Shown here: one piece after another, positions 50,681 through 60,612 of the stretch
Numbering within the stretch: the stretch's first letter is position 1
Layout: each line of letters starts with the position of its first letter
Assembly: GCF_009729555.1 (NCBI RefSeq)
Contig: NZ_WODC01000002.1
Coordinates: forward strand, 186,001-250,000
DNA from: Pseudodesulfovibrio alkaliphilus
Lineage (GTDB): Bacteria > Desulfobacterota > Desulfovibrionia > Desulfovibrionales > Desulfovibrionaceae
Length of the DNA stretch: 64,000 nt
Direction: 5' to 3'
The notes under the pieces: generated by a model
Database searches by the model: none
Told to the model about the DNA's origin: nothing
The model's input: only the letters and a program-made list of their open reading frames with translations
Made by a program: the position numbers and the translations under genes

Positions 50681-51667
50681 TTACAGCGAGAAGCCCTGCT
50701 GAACAAGGATTGCTCTCAGTTCCTCGACGCTTATCCACATGTCGTTGGTGTCGGAGCTGTAGGCGAAGCCCTCGGGGACGCGGCGCATGTTGGAAGCGTT
50801 TCCTTGGTAATCGAAGACCCCGGTATCGGGCAGGATGACGTAGCCCCTGTCGTTCATGACCACATTGCGCGAGTCCTCGGCCGGAATCATGCATTCGTGA
50901 AGTTTTTCTCCCGGACGGATGCCCACAACCTCGGTCTTGCAGCCAGGGGCGATGGCCTCGGCCAAGTCGGTGATCTTCATGCTCGGGATGCGTGGGACGA
51001 ATATTTCGCCGCCCGCTGCATGCTCGATGGCGTCGAGAACCATCTGGACGCCCTCGTCCAGGGTGATCCAGAACCTGGTCATGCGCGGGTCGGTGATGGG
51101 CAGGACGCCTTCCTGGCGTTTTTTCAAAAAGAAGGGGACCACGCTGCCCCGGCTGCCCAGGACATTGCCGTAGCGAACCACCGAGTATTTTGGCCCAACG
51201 GCAAAGCCGTTGGCCGCCACGAAAAGCTTGTCCGAGGCGAGCTTGGTGGCACCGTAGAGGTTGCACGGAGCCACGGCCTTATCTGTCGATAGGGCCACAA
51301 TCTTTTCCACGCCGACGTCGGCGGCCACGTTGATGAGGTTCTGCGCCCCGTTGATGTTGGTCTTGATGGCTTCGGTGGGGTTGTATTCCGAGGCCGGAAC
51401 CTGCTTCATGGCTGCGGCATGAACTATGATCTCCACGTCACGGCAGGCGCGGTAGAGCCTTTCCTTGTCGCGCACATCGCCGATGAAGAAGCGAAGCGCC
51501 CCAAATTTACCCGGTGGAAAGTCTTGGGCCATTTCAAACTGTTTGAGTTCGTCGCGGCTGAAGACGATAAGTTTTTTCGGCTTGTACCGTTCCAAGACGA
51601 TCTGCACGAAGCGTTTTCCGAAGGAGCCGGTGCCTCCGGTGATCAGAATTGTTTTTCCGTCAAGCAT
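50681..51667 (-). CDS. pseB: UDP-N-acetylglucosamine 4,6-dehydratase (inverting)
   Basis: 328 residues. Rossmann motif GGTGSFG, then AAMKQVPASEYNP, the PseB-type active site in which Met-Lys replaces the usual Tyr-x3-Lys. It catalyses the first committed step to pseudaminic acid, with C5 inversion. First gene of the pse operon, with its own strong promoter 90 bp upstream. Confidence 0.95.
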   Translation of the reverse strand: MLDGKTILITGGTGSFGKRFVQIVLERYKPKKLIVFSRDELKQFEMAQDFPPGKFGALRFFIGDVRDKERLYRACRDVEIIVHAAAMKQVPASEYNPTEAIKTNINGAQNLINVAADVGVEKIVALSTDKAVAPCNLYGATKLASDKLFVAANGFAVGPKYSVVRYGNVLGSRGSVVPFFLKKRQEGVLPITDPRMTRFWITLDEGVQMVLDAIEHAAGGEIFVPRIPSMKITDLAEAIAPGCKTEVVGIRPGEKLHECMIPAEDSRNVVMNDRGYVILPDTGVFDYQGNASNMRRVPEGFAYSSDTNDMWISVEELRAILVQQGFSL

Positions 51668-51752
51668 TAGACTTCCTGTGATGTAAAAGCGTTATGGAGT
51701 GGATGGGGTGTTCGTTGAGCCGCCTGCAAGGCGTGTTGGAACGATTGCGACG

Positions 51753-51780
51753 ATTGTAGTCGATGTCATGGCAGTGTCAA
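51753..51780 (-). promoter_or_regulatory. Promoter of the pse operon
   Basis: Minus strand: TTGACA (51780-51775), 16-nt spacer, TACAAT (51758-51753). The predicted start near 51746 gives an about 80-nt leader before pseB. It follows the flippase-like gene on the same strand without a clear terminator. Confidence 0.75.
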
Positions 51781-51839
51781 GCCGATCTGAGGGGCAAACT
51801 GTTGCTTGAATTGTTTTGCTATACCGGATGGCTGTCATT

Positions 51840-52799
51840 TTATGATATGAATTTTTTGCTGCGAACGAAATGAACGCCCCAGATTGTGCCAGTGACAATG
51901 ACATAGGCGCTTGAAAGAAGGAAGCGCATGGATAAAACCGCAATAGCCGCACCTTTGGCATCCAATCCGTTGGTTTTGAGTGCGCCCACCCAAGTCCAGT
52001 CGAGTGCGCCTAGCCCGCCTGGCATCTGACTGAGTACGCCTGCCATTTCTGCCGTGGGAGCGGCCCAGTAAATATCAAATAACATGGTGTGCAGGCCGCA
52101 GAGGGAGAAGAGGCAGGTATATACTGCTGCGCTAAGCATGTATTTGATCATCGCCAAAGAGAAGAGCTTGCGAGCCACTTGAACGCTTAGGAGGTCAGAG
52201 GTTAGTTGGCCGAGCCTAATGCGTTTCTTTTCTGGAATTCGTTCCCATGAACACAACAGTTTAATTGTGATCTGAATGGTTGCCGTCAGTAGGTTCATTC
52301 CGGCAATGATGCAAAACCCACTTCCGAGAACGAGACCTAACGTCATTACGAGTGGCAGGTTGCCAAATACATAGACCACGCCGATGCACATAAGTATGGA
52401 GAGTGCGATAAAGTCGAAGAGTTGGTCCCATAGAAACAGACCTGCAGTAGTCATGATGCCATGGTTTGCTTGACGTTTTAACGCATAAATCCGAATTGAA
52501 GAGTTGGTCAGCGATAGCGGGAAGACCTGTCCCACAAGCACTGCCAGAGAAATATACCGAAAATAGAAGAACAGGGAACCACTTGGGCCGCATTGAGCTT
52601 CGGTTACAATGCGCCACTTCATGGCAGCACATAGAAAAACTCCAGAGAGCAGTGCCAGGGTAAGTATGGCCAAGGTTGGGTCGACGGATTTGAGCGTCGT
52701 CAAGACAGGACCCCAGGAATACTCAGAAAGCCTGGCAACTCCAATAAAAAGCGTGACTCCTGCAATGAATAGAGCCAGTGGGACGAGCCATTTCTTCAC
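51840..52799 (-). CDS. Lysylphosphatidylglycerol-synthase-TM/flippase-like membrane protein
   Basis: 319 residues and about eight transmembrane helices. FPLSLTNSSIRIYALKRQ (a charged cytoplasmic motif) and AEMAGVLSQMPGGLGALDWTW are characteristic of the UPF0104/AglD-like family. Members flip or modify lipid-linked intermediates; none is well defined for this group. It comes 8 bp after the GT4 gene and is the last gene of the upstream sugar module. The DNA here is notably AT-rich. Confidence 0.78.
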   Translation of the reverse strand: MKKWLVPLALFIAGVTLFIGVARLSEYSWGPVLTTLKSVDPTLAILTLALLSGVFLCAAMKWRIVTEAQCGPSGSLFFYFRYISLAVLVGQVFPLSLTNSSIRIYALKRQANHGIMTTAGLFLWDQLFDFIALSILMCIGVVYVFGNLPLVMTLGLVLGSGFCIIAGMNLLTATIQITIKLLCSWERIPEKKRIRLGQLTSDLLSVQVARKLFSLAMIKYMLSAAVYTCLFSLCGLHTMLFDIYWAAPTAEMAGVLSQMPGGLGALDWTWVGALKTNGLDAKGAAIAVLSMRFLLSSAYVIVTGTIWGVHFVRSKKFIS

Positions 52800-52807
52800 G
52801 TCTCTTC

Positions 52808-54022
52808 CTATCCAATCACGGATCGGTATAACTCTTGATGCTTTTCAGTGACGCGATCCCAGTTGAATGTCTCAAGGGCCATCTCTCGGGCGTTGTTTCC
52901 GATGCTCTGTGCCAGTTCCGGGTCGCGAAAAAGTTTGAGCAGGGAGGAGGCAATGTGGGGCTCAGGATCGCGGAAAGGGGTAATCACGATGTTCTCCCAA
53001 TCCCTGAGAACTCCTTCACCGTAGGCATTGATGTCAAGCATCCCCATGACGGGCTTGCCATAATACATCGCCTCAATGTTGGCGTTGGCCAGGGAGTTTC
53101 GTCCTTCCGGGTCAAGGTCGAACCACATGGAGTGAACGTCGCACGCCTCCATGAAAGCCGGGATAAGATGGTGAGGCTGTTTCCCGGTAAATATTACGTG
53201 TGATTCAAGGCCTAGTTCTCGCACCAGTTCTATGGTGGGTTGGTAGTTCCGTGCACCTACTATGAGCATTTTGCATTCCGGCATTGCTTCCAAAACCATT
53301 TTAAACCCGCGTATGAGAGACAGGCGGTTTCGCAAATGGTGCAGATGGCCAACCGAAAGAAGCACTTTTTTGTCTTTGAGTCCGTATTTGTCGCGGATCA
53401 TTTCCACGTCGACGGGGTCTGCCTTGGCCGGAAGATCGACAGCCAGCGGGATCAGCTCGCCGTCATTGCGTCCAAAGCGACTGGCGAGGTATCGGGTACA
53501 TGAGTTGTCCAAGTCCACCACGGCGTTCGCCCGGCGTACAACAGCGAATTTGAGCAGGGTCGAATCCGCTGCTTTGAGCACGGTATTGTAGAGGGGAACC
53601 GGATGCCGGATGATGGAGTGGATAGTCAAAACCATAGGCAATTTGAGCTTGCGAGAAAGAAGAGCACCATGAAAAGCCATGTCGAACATGTGGTTGTGAA
53701 CATGGAGCAATTGGCAATTCCTGCTTTCCAGCACCCCGCGCATGTATGCGAGGTTGCCGGGCAACATGGTCAGGCTAAGCCAGGGAAAGTTGACCGCAAT
53801 AGGCAGTTTTGGAAGACGGATGCAGGGAACGCGATAGACATCCACGCCCTCAATAACCTCGTGGCGGGGAGATGTCTTATCCAGATGTGCAGTAAAGACG
53901 GTTACGTCTACGCCCCGCTTGACCAGATTCATGGCAAGCTTGCTGGAATGAATGGAAGAACCTGTCGCCACGGGGGGGAACAGGTTGGTGAGCATGGCTA
54001 TGGACTTTAGTGGGGATTTCAA
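52808..54022 (-). CDS. Glycosyltransferase family 4
   Basis: 404 residues, GT-B fold. The N-terminal domain has PPVATGSSIHSSKLAMNLVKRG and the His-containing LLHVHNHMFDMAF; the C-terminal domain has SVGHLHHLRNRLSLIRGF, NANIEAMYYGKPVMGM and an E-x7-E-like region. It probably transfers a nucleotide-activated sugar to a lipid- or protein-linked glycan. Acceptor unknown. Confidence 0.85.
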   Translation of the reverse strand: MKSPLKSIAMLTNLFPPVATGSSIHSSKLAMNLVKRGVDVTVFTAHLDKTSPRHEVIEGVDVYRVPCIRLPKLPIAVNFPWLSLTMLPGNLAYMRGVLESRNCQLLHVHNHMFDMAFHGALLSRKLKLPMVLTIHSIIRHPVPLYNTVLKAADSTLLKFAVVRRANAVVDLDNSCTRYLASRFGRNDGELIPLAVDLPAKADPVDVEMIRDKYGLKDKKVLLSVGHLHHLRNRLSLIRGFKMVLEAMPECKMLIVGARNYQPTIELVRELGLESHVIFTGKQPHHLIPAFMEACDVHSMWFDLDPEGRNSLANANIEAMYYGKPVMGMLDINAYGEGVLRDWENIVITPFRDPEPHIASSLLKLFRDPELAQSIGNNAREMALETFNWDRVTEKHQELYRSVIG

Positions 54023-54036
54023 GTCACCCTCGCGGG

Positions 54037-55170
54037 TTAGTTTAGTCTGTTATAGGCGGAAATCACCGCTGTAATGACCTGCTCGACTTCCTGGTCCGTC
54101 AGCCGCACGTACATGGGAATGGTAATGGTGCGATCACCTATTTCCTCGGCAACGGGCAGGGGATGGGGCGAACATTCAGGGCGGGCGGCGTAGTAGGTCA
54201 GGCCATGAACGGCGCGGAAGTTGACTGCGACACCGATTCCATTGTCCTGTAGCAGGCCAAGCATGTCATCGCGCTTTCCACGCGGAGCCCATATTGTGAA
54301 CAGGTGGCGTGAGTGTTTGGTATTGTCGAGAACAATGGGGAATTCAATGCCCGCTTCGGAAAAAGCGGCTTGGTATCGCTGGCAAATTGCTTCCTTTCGT
54401 GCCAGCCTTTCATCGATACGTTCTAGTTGGTGCAGGAGCAGGGCAGCCTGGATGTCAGACATGTTTGCCTTCCAGCCAAGTTCGGCCATATCCCAATGTT
54501 GGTACTTGGCCGTATAGCGGTCAGCGGCGGATTTGCTCATGCCGTGCAAGCGAAGGATTTGTATCTTCTCAGCAAGATCTTTGTCATTGGTGACAATGGC
54601 TCCACCCTCGCCAGAGGTGATATTCTTGGTGGCATAGAAGGAGAAGCATGCGGCATCTGAGAGCTGGCCTGGAACGATGCCGTCACGGCTACCCTCTATG
54701 GTGTGGGCGCAATCTTCGACAATGGCGAGGTTGTGCCGTGCAGCGATTTCGTTGATCGCTTTCATGTCCGCCATTTGGCCGTAAAGATGCACTGGGATGA
54801 TTGCCTTGGTCCGTCCGGTAATGGCCGTTGCAACCTTTGCTGCGTCAATATTGCCCGTTTTCGGTTCTGAATCGACAAAAATCGGTGTTGCGCCGCATTG
54901 AACCACGGCGTTTGCTGTCGAGATGAAGGTCATGGACGGTACAAGAACTTCGTCGCCTTCCCCTATTCCCAACGCTTTGAGGGCAAGAAACAATGAAATC
55001 GTGCAACTGGTGGTGCCCAAGCAATATTCTGCACCCAGATATTGGGCGAACTTTTCCTCAAACAGCCGGGTCTTTGGTCCGGTGGTCAGGAATATCCCTC
55101 TGAGCGTTTCGACGACAGAGTCGATCTCCTCGTTGCCGACATTATGCCGGAAAAATTCGATCTTGTTCAT
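54037..55170 (-). CDS. DegT/DnrJ/EryC1 nucleotide-sugar aminotransferase
   Basis: 377 residues. PLP lysine in FYATKNITSGEGG; FRHNVGNEEIDSVVETLRGIFLTTGPKTRLFEEKFA is the DegT start. It probably aminates a 4-keto (or 3-keto) deoxysugar made with the epimerase/dehydratase next to it. Together with the WecD-like acyltransferase it suggests an N-acylated amino sugar separate from pseudaminic acid. Overlaps the epimerase gene by 4 bp. Confidence 0.86.
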   Translation of the reverse strand: MNKIEFFRHNVGNEEIDSVVETLRGIFLTTGPKTRLFEEKFAQYLGAEYCLGTTSCTISLFLALKALGIGEGDEVLVPSMTFISTANAVVQCGATPIFVDSEPKTGNIDAAKVATAITGRTKAIIPVHLYGQMADMKAINEIAARHNLAIVEDCAHTIEGSRDGIVPGQLSDAACFSFYATKNITSGEGGAIVTNDKDLAEKIQILRLHGMSKSAADRYTAKYQHWDMAELGWKANMSDIQAALLLHQLERIDERLARKEAICQRYQAAFSEAGIEFPIVLDNTKHSRHLFTIWAPRGKRDDMLGLLQDNGIGVAVNFRAVHGLTYYAARPECSPHPLPVAEEIGDRTITIPMYVRLTDQEVEQVITAVISAYNRLN

Positions 55171-56198
55171 CCCAGGAGCCTGCCGTTCAGTTTTACAGAC
55201 TTGATGATCTCATCAGCGTCGACGAGATACTTGTACCACTTCACGGTCACCGTCTTGGGTTCAAACTTGACGGCGTTCACCTTGAGGGCCTCGTAAATTT
55301 CCTTGGCGCCATCCATGGGGCTGTTTTCGAGCTCGAATCCAAGGATTTCGGATATTTTTCGGAAATTCACATTGTAGTCGCGGCGGTCGGGATCGCTGAG
55401 CACATGATTGACCTGTACTGGAAAAGGGAGTTCTTCACGGATCAGGTAAGCCAGTGTCGCGATTTGAAAATTGTGGTCGGTGGCACCGACGTTGAACACT
55501 TCTCCACTCACAAGGTCAGTGTCAGACTCAAGCACAGAGGCAAATGCTCGAGCCGCGTCCTTGACATGCACAAAGGGACGCCACTGTTCGCCACCGCCAG
55601 TGATTTGGATTTCGTTATTTGAGAATGCGTGGTATGTCATTATGTTTACGGCAAGATCGAAACGCATGCGCTTTGACAAGCCGTAGACTGTGGCCAAGCG
55701 GAGCGCCGTGACGCAATAGTTTTCATCGCAAAGAGAAAAGGCCGCCTGTTCGGCTTTCACATTGCACTCAGCATACACGGTGAGCGGATTGGGCGTGGTC
55801 TCTTCGGAGGAGGCTTTTCCAGTGCCCGCGCCATAGACCGAGCAGGAGCTTGCAAGCACATACCGGGGAACGCCGGCTTCCTTGGCGAGCCTGGATATGC
55901 GAGCGCGGCCATCAAAGTTGATGGATCGGGTCAGTGCAGGATCAAGATCGCCGCAGGGATCGTTGGAGAGAGCCGCGAGGTCGCAGACGCCGTCCACTCC
56001 CTGAAAGAGAGATGGTTCGACGTAACGAATATCTTGCTTAATCAGGGTATAGTTGGGGTTGTCGAGAGTCTCTTTCAGAAGATTCTCCCCAAAAAAGAAA
56101 CGATCAAGACCTATGACCTTGTGCCCGTTCTTAAGCAAGAGGTCGCAAAGAGTGGTGCCGATATAGCCGCCAGCTCCGGTGATAAGAAAAGTGCTCAT
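55167..56198 (-). CDS. NAD-dependent epimerase/dehydratase
   Basis: 343 residues, extended SDR. GAGGYIG (8-14) for NAD, an SSCSVYG element, and YAECNVKAEQ providing the Tyr-x3-Lys-like pair (Y-x5-K spacing, unusual). EQWRPFVHVKDAARAF is the typical C-terminal sugar-epimerase motif. Substrate unknown. Start 56198; ribosome site weak. Coupled to the aminotransferase by an ATGA overlap. Confidence 0.83.
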   Translation of the reverse strand: MSTFLITGAGGYIGTTLCDLLLKNGHKVIGLDRFFFGENLLKETLDNPNYTLIKQDIRYVEPSLFQGVDGVCDLAALSNDPCGDLDPALTRSINFDGRARISRLAKEAGVPRYVLASSCSVYGAGTGKASSEETTPNPLTVYAECNVKAEQAAFSLCDENYCVTALRLATVYGLSKRMRFDLAVNIMTYHAFSNNEIQITGGGEQWRPFVHVKDAARAFASVLESDTDLVSGEVFNVGATDHNFQIATLAYLIREELPFPVQVNHVLSDPDRRDYNVNFRKISEILGFELENSPMDGAKEIYEALKVNAVKFEPKTVTVKWYKYLVDADEIIKSVKLNGRLLG

Positions 56199-56238
56199 GA
56201 TTTTGTACTCGATTGTTTGAATTTGCCCATGAAATACG

Positions 56239-56934
56239 TCATCGTCCATGCCGGTGGAGAATGAAGTCAATACTATTCACAGTGTATCCCAGCCGACTGT
56301 ACAGCTGTAATGCCGGGTTGTTTTCCAGCTGAGTAACCACCTCATAACGGGTGCAATGTGAATACTTCGCCTCAGCGGCGGCAACCAGATGATAAGCGAT
56401 CCCTTGACGTGCAAATTGACGGTCTACCGCTATCAGGTCGATGGAAAAGAGGTCGTTTTGAATAATAAGAAGAATGAAACCGGCAACTTTGCCGTTTTCT
56501 TCCCAGACCAGCATGTCCGTCCCCCGATTGCCCGCATAGTAATTGACAGCCCATGAGGCGTTGAGGCGGTCGGCGAATTGGTTGAGTTCCTGATCCAGGT
56601 GAAAACGGTCAAAAATGAAGGATTGGTAAGCGATATTCCACACCGCGTCCCTATCCTCGGAGCGGGTTTGGCGGACGTTGTCTGCGGAGTGTCCGGCAAA
56701 CTCAGTGGTATCCTTAGTCAACGATGCCTGCGCGTTGATGAAGCGAAATCCGCTTCCTACCAAGCCTGCAACGGACAGGGTTTCATCTGCTGCGACTTTG
56801 GCGTAGCAAAATGAGAGATCGCTTGGCAGCGCTGAAAGGCGCGACGTTGTCAGTCCGCTGGAAGGAAGTATGCGGTAGGCATCCTTATGAATCTGCGCCG
56901 CCAGCCAATCGTCCTTGGTGTATAATGTGGTCAT
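56239..56934 (-). CDS. GNAT-family acyltransferase (WecD/RffC-like)
   Basis: 231 residues. A degenerate N-terminal part (1-90) precedes the GNAT core: AGFILLIIQNDLFSIDLIAVDRQFARQGIAYHLVAAAEAK (acetyl-CoA pyrophosphate loop R/Q-x-x-G-I/A) and NNPALQLYSRLGY. Length and FDRFHLDQELNQFADRL resemble the TDP-fucosamine acyltransferase WecD. Likely acylates the amino sugar of the neighbouring aminotransferase. Begins 17 bp after the GT39-like gene. Confidence 0.8.
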   Translation of the reverse strand: MTTLYTKDDWLAAQIHKDAYRILPSSGLTTSRLSALPSDLSFCYAKVAADETLSVAGLVGSGFRFINAQASLTKDTTEFAGHSADNVRQTRSEDRDAVWNIAYQSFIFDRFHLDQELNQFADRLNASWAVNYYAGNRGTDMLVWEENGKVAGFILLIIQNDLFSIDLIAVDRQFARQGIAYHLVAAAEAKYSHCTRYEVVTQLENNPALQLYSRLGYTVNSIDFILHRHGR

Positions 56935-56951
56935 TTCAGCCTTCGAACAGC

Positions 56952-58415
56952 TTATCGGGCAATGGCGTATGCGTTTTTCCGGTCAAAGTATAAGTCAACA
57001 GCTGGCGGTGTGCCGATGTCGGTGCCGGGCGGATAGTAGATATACTCTAAATCTCCTACGGGCAGCAGGGGTGCGTCACGATACTCGCGGACAAGTCGTT
57101 TATCAACAAGATTCATGGCAAGCATGCGATCTCGTGCACGAATCATGAACATCTGGACATCTTTTCTGTCAATGCCTTTGGCTCTCTTGTATCCGACCAG
57201 GTCGAAAAGACGTTGTTCAATGAAATTGGGTCGCCATGGTGACCAGTGAAGGGCAATGGGCTCACCGGCAGCAAGGGCAGGACTGAGGACTGCATAGTCG
57301 GCATTCATCTGACTCAACGAATTTGTCGGGGGAATACTCTTTACGGAAAAGCCTACGAAAGCCAAGAAAATCAGGCTCAATATCGACCACGACACCTTGG
57401 GCCTGCTTTGTCCGATGTCAAGCAACCATTTTGCCGTCAGCAGCAAGCCGAAGGGAGCGGCGGTGGCCCAGTATCGTGCCGAGGGCCAGGTGGCTGCGCG
57501 AATGGGCGAAAAGCCTCCAACCATGTAGACGAGCAGGAAGATATAGATGAGATATATGGCGGCGATACCGCTCCACCGTTTGTCATCGCTCCTGATTAAT
57601 ACGACGGCTGCGACGACGCTCAACGCGAAAATAGGCAACAACCCTTTGAGCTTTTTGTACTCGATAATGCGAATCAAGTATTTTTGAATCGAGAGAACTT
57701 CATGATTGACGATTGCAGAACCGCTCACGAGGCCGACCCTGCCTGTGGGGCTGCCTGTAATATGCCAAAAAGCCCACCATTCCATCACGAAGAGTGCTGC
57801 AAGTATGGAGAAAAAAATGAACACAGGTTTGAATTCTCTTGAGGGCAGCCAGATAAGCAGCGCTAGGCCGGGGAAAAGATACACTGCGGTAATCCGTGAC
57901 CCCCAAATGCAAAAACAAAACAGAGCCGCGCCCACGAGCAAATAAAGGTGTTGCTTTTCATGCCAAAGCACAAGCAGATAGACGACTATGGACAGGAACA
58001 TGAATTGAAATACGCTTGGCCACAGCTGGCTCCCGGTCTGGGTCATCACCGGAAAAACAATGAGTAGTGCCGCCGACACCATTCCAAGTCTGTGTCCGCC
58101 CAGTCGGGTACCTGTAAGGTAGATAAACACCGTGCCTATGGCTGAAGCCAGGATGGGCAGGACCGAGTAGACAGCGGGTTTGAAGCCGAAAACCCCTGTG
58201 AGGAGGGTCAACGGAATCATTATCGCCCATCGGGAGGTATGGTGGTTCATGCCTGAAAGCGAACCTTCCCGAAGATAGGCGTCTGCAAAAGCCCACCGTT
58301 GCGCATTGTCACCGCCAATATCTAAATATTCAGCGGTGATGTAACGTATAGCTATGGTGGCAACGAAAAGAAAAAGAGTAGCACTCCATACCGGGTGCTC
58401 TTTCAGCTTCAACAT
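56952..58415 (-). CDS. Integral membrane glycosyltransferase (GT39/ArnT-like, GT-C fold)
   Basis: 487 residues and about 11 transmembrane helices. The first periplasmic loop carries D-x-G-G-D-N (YLDIGGDNAQRW), close to the catalytic Asp region of GT-C enzymes, which use polyprenyl-phosphate sugars. A soluble C-terminal tail (residues about 400-487) contains a Tyr-rich end. It could transfer the island's sugar in the periplasm. First gene of this module; TTGACT sits about 30 bp upstream of the ATG, but no convincing -10 was found. Confidence 0.78.
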   Translation of the reverse strand: MLKLKEHPVWSATLFLFVATIAIRYITAEYLDIGGDNAQRWAFADAYLREGSLSGMNHHTSRWAIMIPLTLLTGVFGFKPAVYSVLPILASAIGTVFIYLTGTRLGGHRLGMVSAALLIVFPVMTQTGSQLWPSVFQFMFLSIVVYLLVLWHEKQHLYLLVGAALFCFCIWGSRITAVYLFPGLALLIWLPSREFKPVFIFFSILAALFVMEWWAFWHITGSPTGRVGLVSGSAIVNHEVLSIQKYLIRIIEYKKLKGLLPIFALSVVAAVVLIRSDDKRWSGIAAIYLIYIFLLVYMVGGFSPIRAATWPSARYWATAAPFGLLLTAKWLLDIGQSRPKVSWSILSLIFLAFVGFSVKSIPPTNSLSQMNADYAVLSPALAAGEPIALHWSPWRPNFIEQRLFDLVGYKRAKGIDRKDVQMFMIRARDRMLAMNLVDKRLVREYRDAPLLPVGDLEYIYYPPGTDIGTPPAVDLYFDRKNAYAIAR

Positions 58416-58789
58416 GGGCGGAATGTGAGCTTATTCATATGAAAAGTCAACGGTTGAGCAGCAATTTTAGCCAGTTCGTCAAGGTCGCTAAGGGGGTTGA
58501 TTCGTTCCACAAGTCGCAAAAAGGAAGGGGTGCGCCTCTTGATCAGACTCCGCCCCAGGGGCCAGGGCGGAGTCTGGGTGCTCGTTGTATTGATGCCCAA
58601 AGTCGCCAGGGGGCATGGCTTTGGGTTTTTAGCATGGATTCAGGCAGATATTGATCTGGCGGGTTGTTTGCGCCTTTTGGTTGTGGCAATCCACGTCTGC
58701 CAATGCGTCTGCCTGGGTTTTGCCTGCCAGGATTTGGGCGATGCGTTCCTTTTATTCATTTCCAAAGGCGGCTCGTCTCCCTTCAGTTT
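58416..58789. other. 374-bp spacer with two hairpins and no gene
   Basis: No coding sequence is supported. A perfect 12-bp stem, CAGACTCCGCCC (58544-58555) with GGGCGGAGTCTG (58565-58576), loop of nine. A second stem pairs CCCAAAG (58596-58602) with CTTTGGG (58619-58625), followed by TTTTT on the plus strand, so it is terminator-like facing right. An 8-bp direct repeat CGTCTGCC occurs twice close by. The stretch may be an old junction of the island. Confidence 0.45.
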
Positions 58790-59521
<732 letters not shown>

Positions 59522-59522
59522 C

Positions 59523-60530
59523 TTACTCCACCGACCTTTTTTCGAGATACTGAACGAACATGGACAGGGCGAAGGTGACCGCAAGGTACATCACGCCGCA
59601 GACGAAGTAGAGCTCGTAGGGCATGAGGCTTGTGGTGACTGCCTCGCGAGTGGCCTTGGTCAGTTCGCGGATGGCGATGACGCCCAGCAGCGAAGAGTCC
59701 TTGATAAGGCTGATGAACTGGCCCGCAAGGGGGGGCAGGATGCGTCGAAATGCCTGGGGCAGGATGATCTTGCGCATGGCCATGGCCCTGGTCATGCCAA
59801 GAGATCTGGCGGCCTCGGTCTGCCCCCTGTGGATGGACTGGATGCCTGCCCGGACGATCTCTGCCACATAGGCTCCGGCAAAGATGGAGAGCGAGGCGAT
59901 GCCGAACCACATTTCGGGAATCTGCGGCAGGCCGGATGAGGCGAGCAGGTTGTTCACCAGAGTGCCGATGACGTAGTACCAGATGAGGATCTGGACGAGC
60001 AGCGGTGAACCCCTGATGATTTCGATATAGGTGATGGCCGTCCATTTGAAGCAAGGGTTGGTCGATATTCGTGCAAGCCCTGTGAACAGGCCGAGCACAA
60101 TGCCGAATGCGATGGCGATGATGCTGATCTCTATCGTGATGAGCATGCCCTGGGCCATGAGTCCGAGACTGCCTTTCTCGTATGTGCCGATAACGTCGCC
60201 CATGTAGAGGGTGTCGTTCTCGCCCACTCGCAGGTCGGAACCCGGAACAGTGTAGAATTCGGAAGTTCCGTCGCCTTCGACGATGACCACCGCATCGCCG
60301 CTTTTGTGGGTTATGTTGGCGACCCTGCCTTCTATTTCGGCGCGGACTTTGATGGTATCGGTGTAATAGAAATATCGGGGAATCCGGTTCCAGTGCCAGA
60401 TATAATTGGCTTGCTGCGTGGCGACGTAAAAGCCATAGGCTAGGCCGAAAAGGCCGGCGAAGAACACGAGCATCCAAAGGGTGTTCCGGCTCGGAAGTAC
60501 CCTGGTGAGGGTTTGCGTGATGTCGTTCAT
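59523..60530 (-). CDS. Amino acid ABC transporter permease with large periplasmic insertion
   Basis: 335 residues. After one helix (about 19-37) there is a hydrophilic beta-rich stretch (about 40-120: [14 protein letters not shown] ... [30 protein letters not shown]). It precedes the HisM/GlnP-type core, with coupling loop [30 protein letters not shown]. Normal GlnP-like permeases are about 220 residues. The insertion may contact the binding protein. Start 60530. Confidence 0.9.
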   Translation of the reverse strand: MNDITQTLTRVLPSRNTLWMLVFFAGLFGLAYGFYVATQQANYIWHWNRIPRYFYYTDTIKVRAEIEGRVANITHKSGDAVVIVEGDGTSEFYTVPGSDLRVGENDTLYMGDVIGTYEKGSLGLMAQGMLITIEISIIAIAFGIVLGLFTGLARISTNPCFKWTAITYIEIIRGSPLLVQILIWYYVIGTLVNNLLASSGLPQIPEMWFGIASLSIFAGAYVAEIVRAGIQSIHRGQTEAARSLGMTRAMAMRKIILPQAFRRILPPLAGQFISLIKDSSLLGVIAIRELTKATREAVTTSLMPYELYFVCGVMYLAVTFALSMFVQYLEKRSVE

Positions 60531-60560
60531 GAAAAAAACTCTATGGAGTTGAGTGCATAG

Positions 60561-60596
60561 AAAAAAAGGCCGGGGATCGTTGGCACGATCCCCGGC
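60561..60596 (-). terminator. Strong terminator between amino-acid binding protein and permease
   Basis: A perfect 11-bp stem, GCCGGGGATCG (60569-60579) with CGATCCCCGGC (60586-60596), followed on the minus strand by seven T. It lies within the operon after the binding-protein gene, so most transcripts should end here. Confidence 0.9.
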
Positions 60597-60612
60597 AGGG
60601 AAGCATATCTGG

